Positions 1 through 15,935 of a DNA stretch of 64,000 bases are shown here, one piece after another. The DNA comes from Litomosoides sigmodontis (Eukaryota > Nematoda > Chromadorea > Rhabditida > Onchocercidae), in the NCBI GenBank assembly GCA_963070105.1, contig OY718805.1, positions 2,006,001 to 2,070,000 of the forward strand, read 5' to 3'. The notes under the pieces were generated by a model. It searched no databases. It had not been told where the DNA came from and was given only the letters and a program-made list of their open reading frames with translations. Each line of letters starts with the position of its first letter. Position 1 is the first letter of the stretch. Both the position numbers and the translations under genes were made by a program.

Positions 1-2071
1 GAAGAAATCCGGGTTATTTTTCGAAATGTTTTAGCAATCTTTTGGTAATTTAAAGTGGAGATGGTAAGGTTACTTTCAATTTCCTTAAAATTTTTTGAAA
101 ACACCATTTGACTATTTTACTTATGAGCAAGATGGGGCTCATCTCTCTAGTCTAGTATTTAATGAAAATCTTTTATTAACATTTCATTACAAGTTTAAGG
201 CTTTGGTTGCATTTGTACGAAAGCGAGATCCACGGGTTCATGCATACAAAAAAATGTTAGAGGAAAAGCGGTTGGAGCAAGAAAGAAGGATAGAGGAAAA
301 TAGGAAACTAAAAATTTTGGAGCGGTTAAGGTGATTTTAGAGTTCTTTCAAAAAATGTTAGTTCTTCAGATTGATCTGATAATGTGCAATATGAAAAAAT
401 ATATTGGCCTCAGTAAGATTAAGTCGATGGTGTTTCATATTTTGAAGATATTAGAAAGGGCGTTGCATTGAGTATATTTTTGTCCTTTATCCATCTATAC
501 TCACCTACTTCCATTTTAAAGTCAAACTAGTGAATACAAAGAATCAGAAGAGATACGACAGTCACAGTTGGAGAATTTACGTGAAATTGAGGAAGCTTTG
601 GATGCTGAATTCGGAGGAAGTAATGAGACGGAATTTAATGAAGAATTGCGTTTTTATTGTATATTTTGTGAAAAAACATTCAAAACTGAGTAAGTGATTA
701 TTAATCCGGCAACAATATTTTTTATCCTCTTTTTGTTCTTCTTTGAGCGACTTCTGCACAATCCTTCCATCATAACGTGTGTTACTTTATTATAGAAAAG
801 CAATGAACAATCACAAGAGATCGAAAAAGCATAAGGACACAATTACTTTGTTAAAGAAGCATGTAAAGGTACCCACGTTTCATACCAAATTACTCTCATT
901 TTTGATATGGTTTTGTGTTCAGTTTTTGTAACGAAGTTAATATGTACACATAATATGGTGAGTAATGCCAAATATGAGCATCTCTGTTATTTGTTGTTAT
1001 TTACCAAATTAAAACCAATATTACATGAGGTGTTTTTGAGATCAATCTTTTACACATTCAAATTTAAAATCTTTGCTCTCAAGGACAGTGATGTCTCCTT
1101 ATTACTGACTGACGAAAAAGACATGGAAAATGAAGAAGCCGAAATGGTCAAAAAGAAATCAAAAAAACAAAGACAAAAGGAAAAAAGAAAAGTTGATTGT
1201 GATCCGGAGAAGGCCAGTGACGAGGATGGGTAAGAATAACGACTCTTCTTTAACTTTTCCTATGCAGTTTAATAGTACTCATTTGTTCTGCTTGTTTCCA
1301 ACTTTTGTATGACTTTAAATTAATATTATTTGAGTAGCCAACCAGCCACGTCTGATAAGGAATCGAGCGAAATAATCAGTAAAAATAGTACTGTGGAGTA
1401 TAGCAACAAATGTGCTCTAAGTGATGACGAGGCAAATATATTTTTGAAAGTGTCCAATGAAGTTCCAAAAGCGCCACGATCTGATAATAAAGGTTATCTT
1501 TTTGATAAAAGAAAATAATAGAGGTTCTTTTTTTGCACCTTTTTGATTCGCGAATGACATATTTGACTGAACATCTAAATAGTTCATTCTCATTTTACTA
1601 AGCTGGAACTTTTCATTCTCTTCTCTTTCTCTGATAATTTTATTCTTCACTTTACATTACTCACTTTATGATAATGTACAAATTAAATAGTGGTGAATGC
1701 TAACATTATTTGGAGTGCTAGTGTCCTGATTGATAAAACAAATCGCAGAATGACTTCATATGGTGCTGATAAAATTCTTGGCTTTGAATTTCCAATTAAA
1801 ATTGCAAACTATTTTTATATTGATAACTGTTTAAAAAGTAATAATAAAAGCAGTTTCAGCTCGAAGGAATAAAGAAAGAGAGGGGACTGCCAGAAATAAT
1901 GAAGGAGGAGAGACAAATTCAAAAAAAGGTACATGTAATCAGTGTGGTAAATTTTTCGAGTCCCGGACAAAATTATTTGCTCATTTGAGGGAGTCTGGAC
2001 ATGAAACACCGAAAACATTTCCCACTGCTCCTTCAGCAAAAGTTAACAGCAATAAAATTAGGAAAAAGTGA
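1..2071 (+). CDS. DNAJC21: DnaJ homolog subfamily C member 21 (JJJ1-like), 3' part
   Basis: Only the C-terminal half is in the window; the J domain lies upstream. Exons: about 200-330 (acceptor could be 194), 522-689, 796-868, 1084-1229, 1338-1492, 1860-2071; every junction is GT/AG and phases agree from 200 onward. What is seen: a charged helix containing VAFVRKRDPRVHAY, which matches the family segment before the coiled coil; a first U1-type C2H2 finger (CIFCEKTFKTE then KAMNNHKRSKKH) split by an intron; a lysine-rich acidic linker; a second finger (CNQCGKFFESRTKLFAHLRESGH); stop at 2069. Known for the family: a cytosolic/nuclear co-chaperone of Hsp70 acting in 60S ribosome maturation (yeast Jjj1 with Rei1). 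Bases 1-199 contain a possible donor near 64 but I could not place that exon. It converges on the potassium-channel gene. Confidence 0.9.
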
Positions 2072-2123
2072 AGCTGCTATGGAGTCCAATCGTTTTTCAG
2101 AATCTTTTGTATGAAGCTATAAA

Positions 2124-2129
2124 AATAAA
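2124..2129 (+). promoter_or_regulatory. Polyadenylation signal of DNAJC21
   Basis: Canonical AATAAA 53 bases after the stop codon at 2069-2071, the usual nematode distance for a short 3' UTR. Confidence 0.7.
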
Positions 2130-2862
2130 ATTCTTTTGAAATGATTTTGAATACTTGACAGCATGCTTCGATCTGTTAATTTTTTCCTTCTGAACTTCTA
2201 AACCTTAGAGTGTTAAGAGCCAATGACAAAATTAATAAACATGAAATGGTGTCGGATTGCTCTCGCTTCGTGAAAGTAACCGTTTGCTAATTTAAAATAA
2301 TTTCATACTTAATTCACTAAACCATAGCTACACATTGTATGTGAAACTCGATAACTGAAAGGAAATTTATGTAAAGATAGTACGAGATAAAGCTTGTAAT
2401 CCTATAGTTTAAATCTATCATGCCTAACAATTATACTTTTAATTAGTGAATCCGAAGTTTTTATCTTTTCAAATGCTATTCATTGATCTGGTTGATTCTG
2501 TCGTGCAAAGGAACAATAATATTGCATCTGTTTATTTTTTCATCAAACTTCAAATTTTACAACAGTTCGTCTATTTAATTCACCTAAATCGATCGAATGA
2601 TGCCTATCGATCTTTCGCTGTTCCTTTATAAATTTTTCATGCAATAATGTTCCTTCTTCTTTTACTATTTCAAACGACCTAGTAATATTTCAAACATTAT
2701 TATATTATTTGTAAAAAAAGAGAAATCTGTCAAAGTGGAATCTGAGAGAAATTTTTCACGTAGTAAAAAAACTTACTCAATTGTTAGGTGATCATAACGA
2801 GGTTCTCGTTCATCAATGCCCTGTAACATTTTTTTTTATGTAACACAATAAAGAAAAGGTGA
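2130..2862. other. Intergenic, convergent 3' ends
   Basis: AT-rich sequence between the converging DNAJC21 and potassium-channel genes. The open frame at 2446-2631 has no family signature or splice context. I see no gene or RNA here. Confidence 0.6.
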
Positions 2863-5698
2863 TCATTTAAGAGGATTTGAGATTTTCGAATTGAAGTGAA
2901 AGAAATGAACGTGCGCAGTGGAAAGGGATGGATGGACCACCTGCAACGAGTAGCCAATGCGCTTCTTCGTTGAGCAACGACCTTTGAGTAGAAACGATGA
3001 TCGCCTTGATAATAATTGATTTTCCTCTGCAGCTATTGATATCAGATTATCGAGATCTCTCAATACACTTTTTAGTTGTCGAGGTGATGCCTGTAAATTT
3101 ATTTTAAAGTTGAAATCGGTGTTGTAAGAAAGCGGTTTTCAATAGCGTTAAACTAGTTAACCCATGAGATCGCTCGTTCAGTCAATGGGTAATTCTTTGA
3201 AATTTTCGGCAGTTATTTTATTGAAAGTTAGCATTCGATAGGAGAATTAAGACTGTTAGTTTTTCATCTTTTCCCAACATTCCTATTTGACTAATTAAAA
3301 TCATTTATTAATTAGTTTTGAAATGTTTTCAAAACCAAAAAGGTGTTCATTACGCTTACATTTAATTCAGTGGCAACAATTTCAAGCAATTTCGACACTT
3401 TCATACTTTTACCACCAAACCAAACATGTACATCGCGTGCTCCGCGTAATCTTCGTCCCAAATAATGAATCTTCAATTTGCAAACTTCACTCAATTGATG
3501 TTTTTAGCAACGAATACTAACAGGCTAGCAGCATTTTTCTATTTGCAATGATTTGTCTAATTACCGTAGTACCATTTCTGTATCAAACTGAGTAAATCTT
3601 TTAAAGAAAAAAAAATCAACCTGATGTTTCTTCATCTCTATTTACCACTAACATTCTTTTTTTTTTTAATTTTAATTATTGCTGGTGTTAAATTAGCCAA
3701 ATAGATAAATAGCTTCTATTTGATGTCTTTCGTTAATTTCTTTTTTTTTTTGAATTTTTCTTCATTTGATAAAAAAAAGAGCCGTTGACTACTTACCGTT
3801 CTCAAATAGCTACTTACAATCGAAAATGTTGTTGTCATTAGAATCATTCCCCACACCAAATAGCAAACCATGGCAATCAAACGCAACGGATCATCGGCTA
3901 TTGGAAATTTATCACCAAATCCAACGGTAGCAAAACTGATTATGCTAAACAGAGACAGCTCCTCTTATCCTAATTTGATAAGTTAAGCTAACCGATCGGT
4001 CTATTTTGAATTAAGTTAGTATTTAACCTGAAATATACGTCATCCACCGAGAAGCCTCGTCCTTTCTGGTAGAACAGTATTGAGCCAAATGCAAATGTTA
4101 TTATAAATAAAACAATTATTGTTGGTAGCGGCATTTTTGCATTTTCACACGGTCGCCAGCGCATTTCCTAGAAGGAAATTTTACACCAATAGTATTTTGC
4201 ACGTAAACGTAGACATGTGTCACGTAAAATGAGCGTAAGTATCCAATTTGGATAGTACGTTGGCTAAATGAAAATATCAGTTGAGTGCGTTTTGCAATAT
4301 TAAGAAGCTCCTTGGGAAATTCAGAACAATTACAGTGTAATGCATTTAAATTTATTTTCCTCTTTTCACGTCTATTTCATTTCGTACATCCTAAATTAGC
4401 AATAACGTTGAAATTTTTTGGCAAAAAAAAAAGGGAAAAATAACTGACTTTACCAAGGCAGACCAATGCCATCCAATAACTTTTAGTTAGATATTTTCCA
4501 AGATTTGCTAGTGTTAGCAAAGTCATTGGAATACCAAAGATTGAAAAAACTATGCAAAATAACTGAGCCCACGGTGTTGACGGTGTGATATTGCCGTAAC
4601 CTGTAATTATTAGTACAAGTTGATTTAAGGCAATTTCAGGTAATGAATGCTAGCCCATGAATGCTTATTTTTTGTTGGCAATATTTATCAACTAAATGCT
4701 CTCCGTTTTTTCTTTGTTTTCATTTTTCAGTTTGAAATTGAGAAACCTATCGTTGCAATTGTGGTGAATGAGAATAGAATAACATCTGTGAAATTTTCTT
4801 TGGCTAAATTTTCGTCCAAAACAACAAACATTGCTGAGCCAAATAAAACATATGCAATTAGCAATATGATAATGAGCATCTGAGGCACCACTACCCGTAA
4901 AACCTGGAAATAATTTTGAAGTTTAAATTATTTTGTTAAATTTATCAAACACTATTAGCTTTGCTTTTGTTTTTCACACTCGTGCTTTATCAGAATTGCA
5001 ACGCACAATTTGCATATGATAATTGACAACCAATCTCTGTGTGATATATGTCTGATGAATTTTTTATTTCTGACCTCTAACTAACTCACTTAGCCATCTA
5101 ATGAATTTTTTTTAGCCCTAAATTTTTTGGTCAAATAAATCTGTCCAAAATGGGTTAACTTTGAAATGCTTAATCGTTTTGTGAATTAATAGAAGCGCTT
5201 TGTGACTTGCAATGCTCATCAGAAATGACGTGTATCTTTTCAATTATTTAATAAGCTAGCAAAAACAAACATTGGAATATGAAATGTTATCTAAAATTTT
5301 CAATTAAAATTATCAAAAAAATGAATTATAAAAATTGCTGCATAACCAATCACTGAGATGATTTTGATATTTCTAGCAGATAAACTAGTTTTGTTTTTAC
5401 CATTGTCAGTGAATTTTGCTATCACAGCGTGTAGAACAAGGCGTAAACGATATGATAATCGATAAACAAGTTACATTATTTTCAAATTCAATAATACTTC
5501 AATTGAAATTGTGCGAAATATTTGAAGCGTTAAGTCTTTCAATTGAATTCCTATTTTATATCCAATAATTATGGCCCAAGCGTTGTTCACTTGAAACTTT
5601 AGTTAAAATTTATAGATTGCAATTCAATTTGCAGCTCTAAATATGAAACAAACCGTGGAACCCCAGAAATCGAATTTCATCTTTGACAAATCCATCAT
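2863..5698 (-). CDS. Two-pore-domain potassium channel (TWK/K2P family)
   Basis: Seven exons (minus strand): 5654-5698, 4747-4903, 4449-4600, 4028-4167, 3797-3944, about 3360-3470, 2863-3090; model 326 residues. The protein shows helix M1, pore 1 with filter TIGYGN (split by an intron inside the motif), M2, M3, pore 2 with TVGFGD, M4 (ending in SYLRT) and a cytosolic tail with the nematode-TWK-like segment HYLGRRLRGARDVHVWFGG. Known role: potassium leak channel of the plasma membrane setting resting potential; two subunits make four pore loops. The initiator exon (MMDLSKMKFDFWG) is a best guess, and the start of the sixth exon is uncertain (weak acceptor at 3471). Odd: only about 15 residues separate M1 from pore 1, where most K2P channels carry an extracellular cap of about 50-60. 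The coding end at 2863 is an in-frame stop. Confidence 0.85.
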
Positions 5699-6110
5699 TC
5701 TTCTTCTTCTTTCACTCGGCCATTAAATTATTCCATCAGCGATAATATCGTCTCTCTGTCTGTCCGTCTATGTATGTACGTGTGTGCGTGTGTGCGTGTG
5801 TGCGTGTGTGTGCTTGTGTGTGCGGTAGTTCTTTTAACTTTGAAACGAAATATTCTCCGGCATGCTGAAAATTAAAATAATAAGTGCAAATGATTGATGA
5901 TAATTGTAAGTTTTTAAAAGAAATTTTCAAAAAAGCACTAAATAAGATATTTAAAATACCTCACGCGCAGTGAATTTAAATGTCTCATGCATTGAACAAA
6001 TTAGCTAATTTAATGCAGTAAGAAGACTAGCAAAAATGATTGATGAAAATTAAATGGAAGTTAACATTTCATTTGTTTGTTTTTTAAAAGTTAATAATAG
6101 TAATAAAAAT
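5699..6110. other. Upstream region of the potassium-channel gene
   Basis: About 400 bases between the presumed start codon of the channel and the AAT repeat. It contains a TG-rich tract (separate entry). No convincing additional exon; the open frame at 5736-5930 mostly translates the TG tract. Confidence 0.5.
5775..5822. repeat. (TG)n / TGTGCG microsatellite
   Basis: Alternating TGTGTGCG units starting about 80 bases upstream of the presumed potassium-channel start codon. Confidence 0.85.
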
Positions 6111-6112
6111 AG

Positions 6113-7612
<1,500 letters not shown>

Positions 7613-7997
7613 AAAATAATAATAACAGTAATATTTAATGATAATAACATTGTTGTTTATTAATTACCATTGTTTTTATAATAAAAAAAATGAAATAAAC
7701 GAAATATGCTAGCCAATTAAATAAATCTCTTCAATGTGTGATGTAATTTGATCGAATCCTATCCAACACTTTCATTCAATTTCTGAAATGATTTGAAAAT
7801 TTTCAATTTTAATAAGAAATTATTTGTTATCATTGACTGTCAAAAAAGAAATTGCTACAATAATCGACGAATGATAAAAAGGACAGGTAAGAGGAAGGTA
7901 GGACGATCAATTTTTGGCAGTAACGTTTGCTTAATTTTAATGAATCGACAAAAGAATTAATGTTCATCGTTTCGAAAACAGGTTGACGAAGTGACGT

Positions 7998-8027
7998 GAG
8001 AGAGAGAGAGAAAGAGAGAGAGAGAGA
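7998..8027. repeat. (GA)n microsatellite
   Basis: Near-pure GA run with one AAAG interruption. Confidence 0.9.
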
Positions 8028-8437
8028 TGTGCATGAGTGAGGCAGTCTCCTGACATTTCATTTCTATCATCAGCTGATTAATACCAGTTATTAAGGTAAA
8101 AATAGTACTCGAGAGAGAAATATGATTGATTATTTGACAAAACTTTTTCTTCTCTTTTCTCTCTTCTATCAGCAAATCTTTTTTTTCTAATTTTATGAGA
8201 AAAAATGCAAAAAAAAAGACTGAAATATTTTAAAATGAGATGAAATGTATCAAAATTTAAAAATATTTCAATTTAACGTTTAATTACGTAACAGAGAGAA
8301 ATTTAATTTGCTAATGAACGAGTTCTTTTTCTAAAAAAAAATTAAGGGGTTTGTTTACTTTTTGTCATAGACGATTTTAGACAATTTGTTAGAAATATGC
8401 TTAAAAAATGCCATTTAAAAACTTACTGTCTCATTCC

Positions 8438-8508
8438 CACACACACACACACACACGCACAACACACACACACACACACGCACACACACACACGCACACA
8501 CACACACG

Positions 8509-8548
<40 letters not shown>

Positions 8549-8568
8549 CACGCACACACACATACACA
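8438..8568. repeat. Compound (CA)n(TA)n(CA)n microsatellite
   Basis: CA repeats with CG variants (8438-8521), a TA core (about 8522-8548), then CA units again. Open frames of poly His-Thr and Cys-Val across it are artefacts. Confidence 0.95.
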
Positions 8569-8748
8569 CACGGAGGTCCTGAAATAATTAAAAAAAACAT
8601 GCCAATGCAAAAAATACTCATAAATAATTTCGCAGTGAAGCTCCTCTGCCCAACTCTCTTCATAGAAACACCATTTTTACTTTCGTTTTACTTTCGTTCA
8701 ATACAGTATCGTTAACGGAGCTTACACCTTTCTACATCTTTAACTCCA

Positions 8749-8777
8749 AGAGAGGGAGAGAGAGAGAGAGAGAGAGA
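8749..8777. repeat. (GA)n microsatellite
   Basis: GA run with one GG interruption, followed by a purine-rich stretch to about 8820. Confidence 0.9.
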
Positions 8778-9576
8778 AAAACAAGGAAAGGAAAAGAGAC
8801 AGGTGGAGGGAGGTGTTTTCTGGAAGGTGCTATGAATTTGCAAAGTAAATAAATCATCGACAAATTTACTTCAAATATACGGTATCTCATAGGTGAAATG
8901 TTTTCAGTCATTCATTTCCCATTTGCTTCTACAAAATAATTGTATAAAATTAAAAAAATATGTAATTTTAATGCGTGGGACGTACTTTTAAGTGTTAAAT
9001 TATTAAGCGTCCCGATAATTGCTACTTCCAATATGCCAACTTTTTCCCACTTCTTTTTCTTCTTTTACATTTATTACAATTAAATTCTGTTGATTTCATC
9101 TGTAACAAGCATTGTATCAATTTCAAATTGCAATGTGTGAACTAATTTTCTAAATTCTTAAATAACATAATATCCGCCGGATTGATAGGTCACAATTTGA
9201 CAATAATAAAATTTCGTTATACTCAAATTGAATAGATTTTCATTTATATCATATAGGAAGTGCGAAATGGTTTGAAATTGCCTTCGAGACAATATTAGTA
9301 ACAATGACAATCGAAAGTTTGAAATTACAAATTGGATGATATTCGAGTCAGTTGACTAAGCGCTAGAGGTTTTTAAAACCATTTCAAGTACTAATTTAAG
9401 TATCTAAGTTAGGGAGTCATAAGTGCTGGGGTATTTGAGACAAAAAGATTAACCGATATTTCCTTGCGTTTTTGGCATTATCAAATAAAATCTCACTCAG
9501 TCCTTCTTAAAAGACACATTTCATTGCTATTAATCAAGCAAAAGAATTTCGTAGAATTGGTGAAACTACAAGTTAC

Positions 9577-9617
9577 ATTTTAAGGCTAACTTAATGTTCG
9601 TAAGTTAGCCTTAAAAT
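9577..9617. repeat. Perfect 17-bp inverted repeat (hairpin)
   Basis: Left arm 9577-9593 and right arm 9601-9617 are exact reverse complements, separated by a 7-base loop (ATGTTCG). It sits alone in non-coding DNA. The stem is shorter than a usual microRNA precursor, so I do not call an RNA gene; it could be a MITE remnant, a cruciform or a regulatory hairpin. Confidence 0.85.
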
Positions 9618-11649
9618 CAATAGTGTCTTGGGGTGAAACAGATCGCGTTGAATTTCAACTTTAGCCATTTCCGATTATTGTTATTATTTATCTTTCAGAT
9701 CAGTAATGATTGCTTCTTCTTATCCTATTAGTGTTGATTATTCATTTGTCAGGTTGACTAAAATTATCTCTACTGAATTTTACCGGACAATATTTGATGC
9801 GAAATGTCAGATACCCACTGAGAAATTGATTTATTATCATTTTCGGCTTCTTTTTCTTTTTTAAACAGTATATTAAAATCAAACGAAGAAAATTTGGTGC
9901 AAAACATTTGCTTGAATTCACTTTTATATAAATTTAAATAATTTGACTTTAATTTCATCTAATGAAAGAACAAATAAATTATGTTTGCAAAATTATTTAT
10001 TCTAAATTTTGAGAAATTTTTGATTCAGATCGCATCCTTTGCTTAATTTAGGTGCAGGAGAATTTAGTGAAATTTGTAATGTGATTTCCCTTTTTTAATT
10101 ATCTACAACACTGGCGCACTGACGTCATCGTCTCAGCTAATAACTTCTACATCGTTGCTTGTTGGAGTTGTTCGGGCAACATGCCATCGTCAACTTTCTC
10201 TCAATGCATCGTGCACGCGTGCATCGCATTGCTGCTAATCTAGGCACTAATTCTCAGAAACTTTTCAACACCTTTTCTTTTTTCATCTCACCGCTTAGCA
10301 AGCTATTTTCAGTTTCAAACTTTAAAAACTTCAAAACTGGTTATAGCAGTTACAACTAGCAAAATCCAACTCCAGTTTATTAATACCTTACAGAAACAAA
10401 TATCTAGTTGGCTATTTAAGTCTAATAAGTCGTGTGCAAATTAAACCAAATAATAAATTATTAATCCACAGCAAGAGGCAGCAATTAATTAATGAATTGA
10501 GATCGAAGCTAAAAGTTGACCGAGCATCACGTACGACTATCTAATTTTAATTTTTCATTTTAAATTTGCACACACAAACATCGACTCAAGAAAGTAATGA
10601 TGTTTATGTGTTGCAGTGGGCATTTCAGGGCTTCCAGGTGTATAAATATTTTACCAAAAATTCTCCTATCCTTTTGTTTTACATGAAATCGTCTGTAATT
10701 AAACATTGGAATTGTAAAAAATGACAGAAAATGTGCTGAGAAAATTCTATGGATTGAGTGATAGAAACGTCAAATGTTTCATATCCTTTGTTCAAGAAGT
10801 GAGTTCAACACTGATATATTGAATTTCAATTTATAATATTTCTTGCCACGCGATATGATGCCATTGCTTTATCAATGACGCAGGCATAAGGCATTTCTGA
10901 TTCATCCTGAAATTTTTACACGACTTCCTCAAGTCGTTCAAAATTACTTATGTTTTCACTAGTTCCTTTTTGTGCCATTTTGTTCTTCAAATTCTTAGCG
11001 TCAATGTGGAGCTAGGTAGACTACTACGGTGAAAAGGTTCAAATCAATAACCTTGATCAATTCAATCTATTATTTTAACATTAATTTGGCATTAAATTTT
11101 ATGCTTAGTATCATAACAAATGTGTGTATCATAAAAATAATGTCATACTAAATATTGCTTATACATTTATAAGCAATTCAAAATTTGATCATTTCTGATA
11201 AATCTATTGCTTTTACTAATTCAACTGTCAAGCCCATTAATCCTGTCAGTACTAAAATACCCTGTTACTGTTGACGATACTGACGAACTAATCCGCAGAT
11301 GAGTAATTGATCGATAATAACAGTTATCATCCCGACCATGTAAAACATTCATCACCGGATGGTAAAGAAAACAGCAATCATTAGAATTTCTAGTGAAGCT
11401 AAACTTGCATACAACTTCAAGTATCAAAATCATTAGTTTAAAAGGTCAACCAAAGTTAGCAAACCAGTAAGTTGTACGTTATGGTGTTGCTTCATCTACT
11501 ATTTATTACAGAATACTGATAAGCGCCATGATTGCTGTACTGACCACATTCTTTGCGTTTACACCTACAATGTTTATCGCAAACACTTTCGCAGCAAAAG
11601 CGGAACAGTTTACGCAAAAGCAAAATAAGCCAATTTTCCATCTTTCATA

Positions 11650-13174
<1,525 letters not shown>

Positions 13175-14703
13175 GATACTATGTAATGCAGCAGCATGAA
13201 GAATGCTCTCCAACACACTGCTTAGAACGAAATATTCATCCTGAAAATAGAACAATCTCTTCTCTCAGAAGGAAGTGAAAAAAAAATTAAGCTAGCAATT
13301 CTTGAACGCTGTAAAATAAGCCGAATTTTTAAAGGAAGTTTCTTGCCAATTAATATCTAATAAACCAGTAGAACATAAAGTGTCCGGAAAAAAAAATAGA
13401 TTGCCTGATCATGCTTGAATTCGAAATGAATAGTTTACTATTTTAGAGGTGTTTCGTGACTTCCCTACAACAATGCATAGTTGGGTACGTATGCAGATAG
13501 ACTGCTTGTTAAGGTGGGGAAGCAAAACTCTCATCAGGTATAAAATTAGTTGCAGAATCTATCTGAAAGTGATAGTAAGAAATTTGGATTTTTTAACTTT
13601 TCAAAATGAACTGAATCAAGTAGGATTATGTAAATTGAACTCAAGAATAATATCTCTGTCTAGCTACCAGGGAACGGATCAGTGGATGACATTGGACAGT
13701 GCTATTGGTTTCAATCGCTGAGCAACTGATTTAAACTGAAAGTGTGGTGCGCTTGCATTAGTAGGACACGCTGATGCGGCAAATTTGCAACACGAAATGC
13801 AAATGACATCATCGCCACCATCCTCCTCCTCATCCTCCATCCTCATCCGTATAGCTGGGATGAGGTTGAGAATACATTTGACAAAATAGTTAGCTTAAAA
13901 GGTTTCGTCGCTAGGCGACCGACCGAGCCTCGAAGAACACACTCACAGAGAATCGATGTTTGTACCAAATCATCGGTAAATTGAGAGGAGGAAAAATGTG
14001 AAATGATGTAAAGCAAGTTGTGATGGAAGCAACAATTCGTTTACTAAATTTCACTTATACGACAGAAATAAATTTTTTTTAGCAAAAAAAAAAAAGGAAT
14101 TTAAGGATCTAAAATTGAGCATGCAGTGAGTTTTCGACAAGTTGGGCAAACGTTCACGCATTTAGAGGATTTTGAACTTTAATCCTTCCAGGAAAAATTT
14201 CAGTACAATCAACGGAATATAAAATGCTAAAAGAATGAATGAGTTTTTGGATGATTAGAAGTTGAAAGCGAAAATCTTACTGAAATAAATGACCACGTGA
14301 TGTTTCACATAATTTATATGCAATGATATCCTGCACATCACTAACGGTTGAATTTTGAAACTTGAAATTTCACAGTGCGTTAAATGAGGGACTGCATTAT
14401 CTGGATAGTGTTCGGTGGTGAGGAATTCGGGAAGGGACTTGCTTGATTCCGGAGGGTTCTCTCAGGTTTCTTTTCTTTCTCTGTTTATCTAATCGGAGTG
14501 TATCTGTGGTGTCAATGATATCATAAGATCTTGAGTTTATCTATATCATTTAGGAGCGGAAATGGCGCATGTTTTTTTTGAAAAGAGGAAAAGATCGGAT
14601 AAATTTCAAAAACGTGAGTGAAATGAAATAATGATTAGAGATTAAGTGGAAGTTTGAGTATCACGTGTGATTCACTTCGTTTTAGTACAATATTTGTTGC
14701 CTT
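13175..14703. other. Divergent intergenic/promoter region
   Basis: 1.5 kb between the divergent pdl-1 and MIC19 genes. It includes a pyrimidine-rich CATCCTCC tract (about 13805-13850) and an AT-rich 3' part. The 90-codon frame at 13449-13721 has no recognisable similarity or flanking splice sites and is probably chance. Confidence 0.5.
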
Positions 14704-15935
14704 ATGGGATCAGTTCAGAGCTACGATGAAAACAACCCTTCCGATAATGTTCCGAAGGTATTGTTGTGTTTCTTTTTTATTTGCTGGTATTATATTCTTC
14801 TATTATTGATGTTATGAAATAGGAACATTTGATGAAATGCATGATTTAAGAATTCTAATAATAATAATATAACGTAAACTACATTTATTTCTCATTTTAC
14901 CTTGGCAATTTCTAAAAGTACTGAGTTTAAGGTGATAAAAATCGAAAGGAGTGAAATACCGGAAGAATACAAGACAGTTGCAGTGTCTCACGATGTCATC
15001 AATCAGATTTTAAACTTGAGAAATGCGGAGAGTGATAGTGATACTGTCAGAGACTTGAGGTAGCTTTCAAATTTCGTTTGAAAAGTTTGTTGAGGAGTTT
15101 CGGCATTTATTTTAATACGCATGTAATTGGTGGTTTTAATACTTTAGAAAGCAGTTATCGGAGGAACAAGAAGTGAATCTCAAACTGCGTGAACAAGTTA
15201 AAAATCTTTCGGAATCGTTTTCCCTGCAAAAAACTGCATCTGGTTAGCTTCACATTTATTTGTTTTTCTGTCCGCTTTCTCTTTTATTTAACTAAGTTTT
15301 CTTGCGATGAAATTTGTTATAAAACAATTAAATTCAATTTCTGAGACGTGCCATAGCGGTATTAAATGAGATTCTTTGTTTGTTATATTCACCGAGAAGC
15401 CATTGATAGATAAAGTGAAACTTGCAGCATTGTTGAAATCCCTGCAATCCATTAGCTGTTTAGGAAATGTCTCAATAGCTGAACTGAGAGCACGGAAAGA
15501 TGCATTTGATGAGACGCTGGACCGAGTTGAAAAGCAGTACTTCTCTTACCACCCTGAAAATGTTTGCAAAGCGATTGAAACTGTAAGTTATTATTTAGGG
15601 TTAAACAGCAGTATCTCGCTGAATAGGTCCATTTTTTTCCTGCACCCGTTGAGATGTTTTTTTCCTATGCATTTGATTACCGGTGGAGTTAAAAAATTTG
15701 TTTAAAATTTATTAAAAATTAATGGTGGATTGACTTTCAGTTTTCAATTTTCTTTTGCAATTCATTGGCAGAAGTGAACGGACTGAGATCATTTATTTTA
15801 ACGCTTTAGGATTTAATGGAATGTATTACGAAAAATAAGAATAAAATACTAAATTGTGCATCGTTTGCGGCGGACTTGACAAAATGTGCCAACGATTTCC
15901 GAGAAAGTGTTTTGAAAGAAGTGTCGCATTTGTAA
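14704..15935 (+). CDS. CHCHD3: MICOS subunit MIC19 (CHCHD3-like)
   Basis: Five exons: 14704-14757, 14932-15059, 15148-15242, 15371-15582, 15810-15935; 204 residues (human 227). The N-terminus MGSVQS fits the myristoylation rule (Gly2, Ser6). The middle is a charged coiled coil. The C-terminus is a CHCH domain with twin CX9C motifs: Cys158/Cys168 (CKAIETDLMEC) and Cys179/Cys189 (CASFAADLTKC), preceded by the family-typical YHPENVC. Known role: an inner-membrane-associated subunit of the MICOS complex in the intermembrane space, holding cristae junctions with MIC60; the cysteines are oxidised by the Mia40 pathway. The acceptor of the fourth exon (15370) is weak but is the only one found that keeps the frame. 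Head-to-head with pdl-1. Confidence 0.9.

Larger units (their letters stand above)
7613..11649. other. Gene-poor AT-rich intergenic block
   Basis: Four kilobases with no recognised exon. It holds simple repeats (separate entries) and a perfect hairpin at 9577-9617. Open frames at 9770-9958 (-), 10159-10359 (+) and 11221-11433 (-) lack family signatures. A short exon-like frame at 10721-10800 ending in GTGAGT has no partner exon I could find. Confidence 0.6.

Noticed and set aside
8397..8663. His-Thr and Cys-Val repeat frames around 8.4-8.6 kb.
   Set aside because: Translations of the compound CA/TA microsatellite.
10721..10800. ATG-initiated frame (MTENVLRKFYGL...) ending at GTGAGT, like a first exon.
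   Set aside because: No in-phase partner exon, protein family or promoter context found in the following 900 bases.
13449..13721. 90-codon plus-strand frame between pdl-1 and MIC19.
   Set aside because: No similarity recognised, no splice sites, and it lies in the likely shared promoter of divergent genes.
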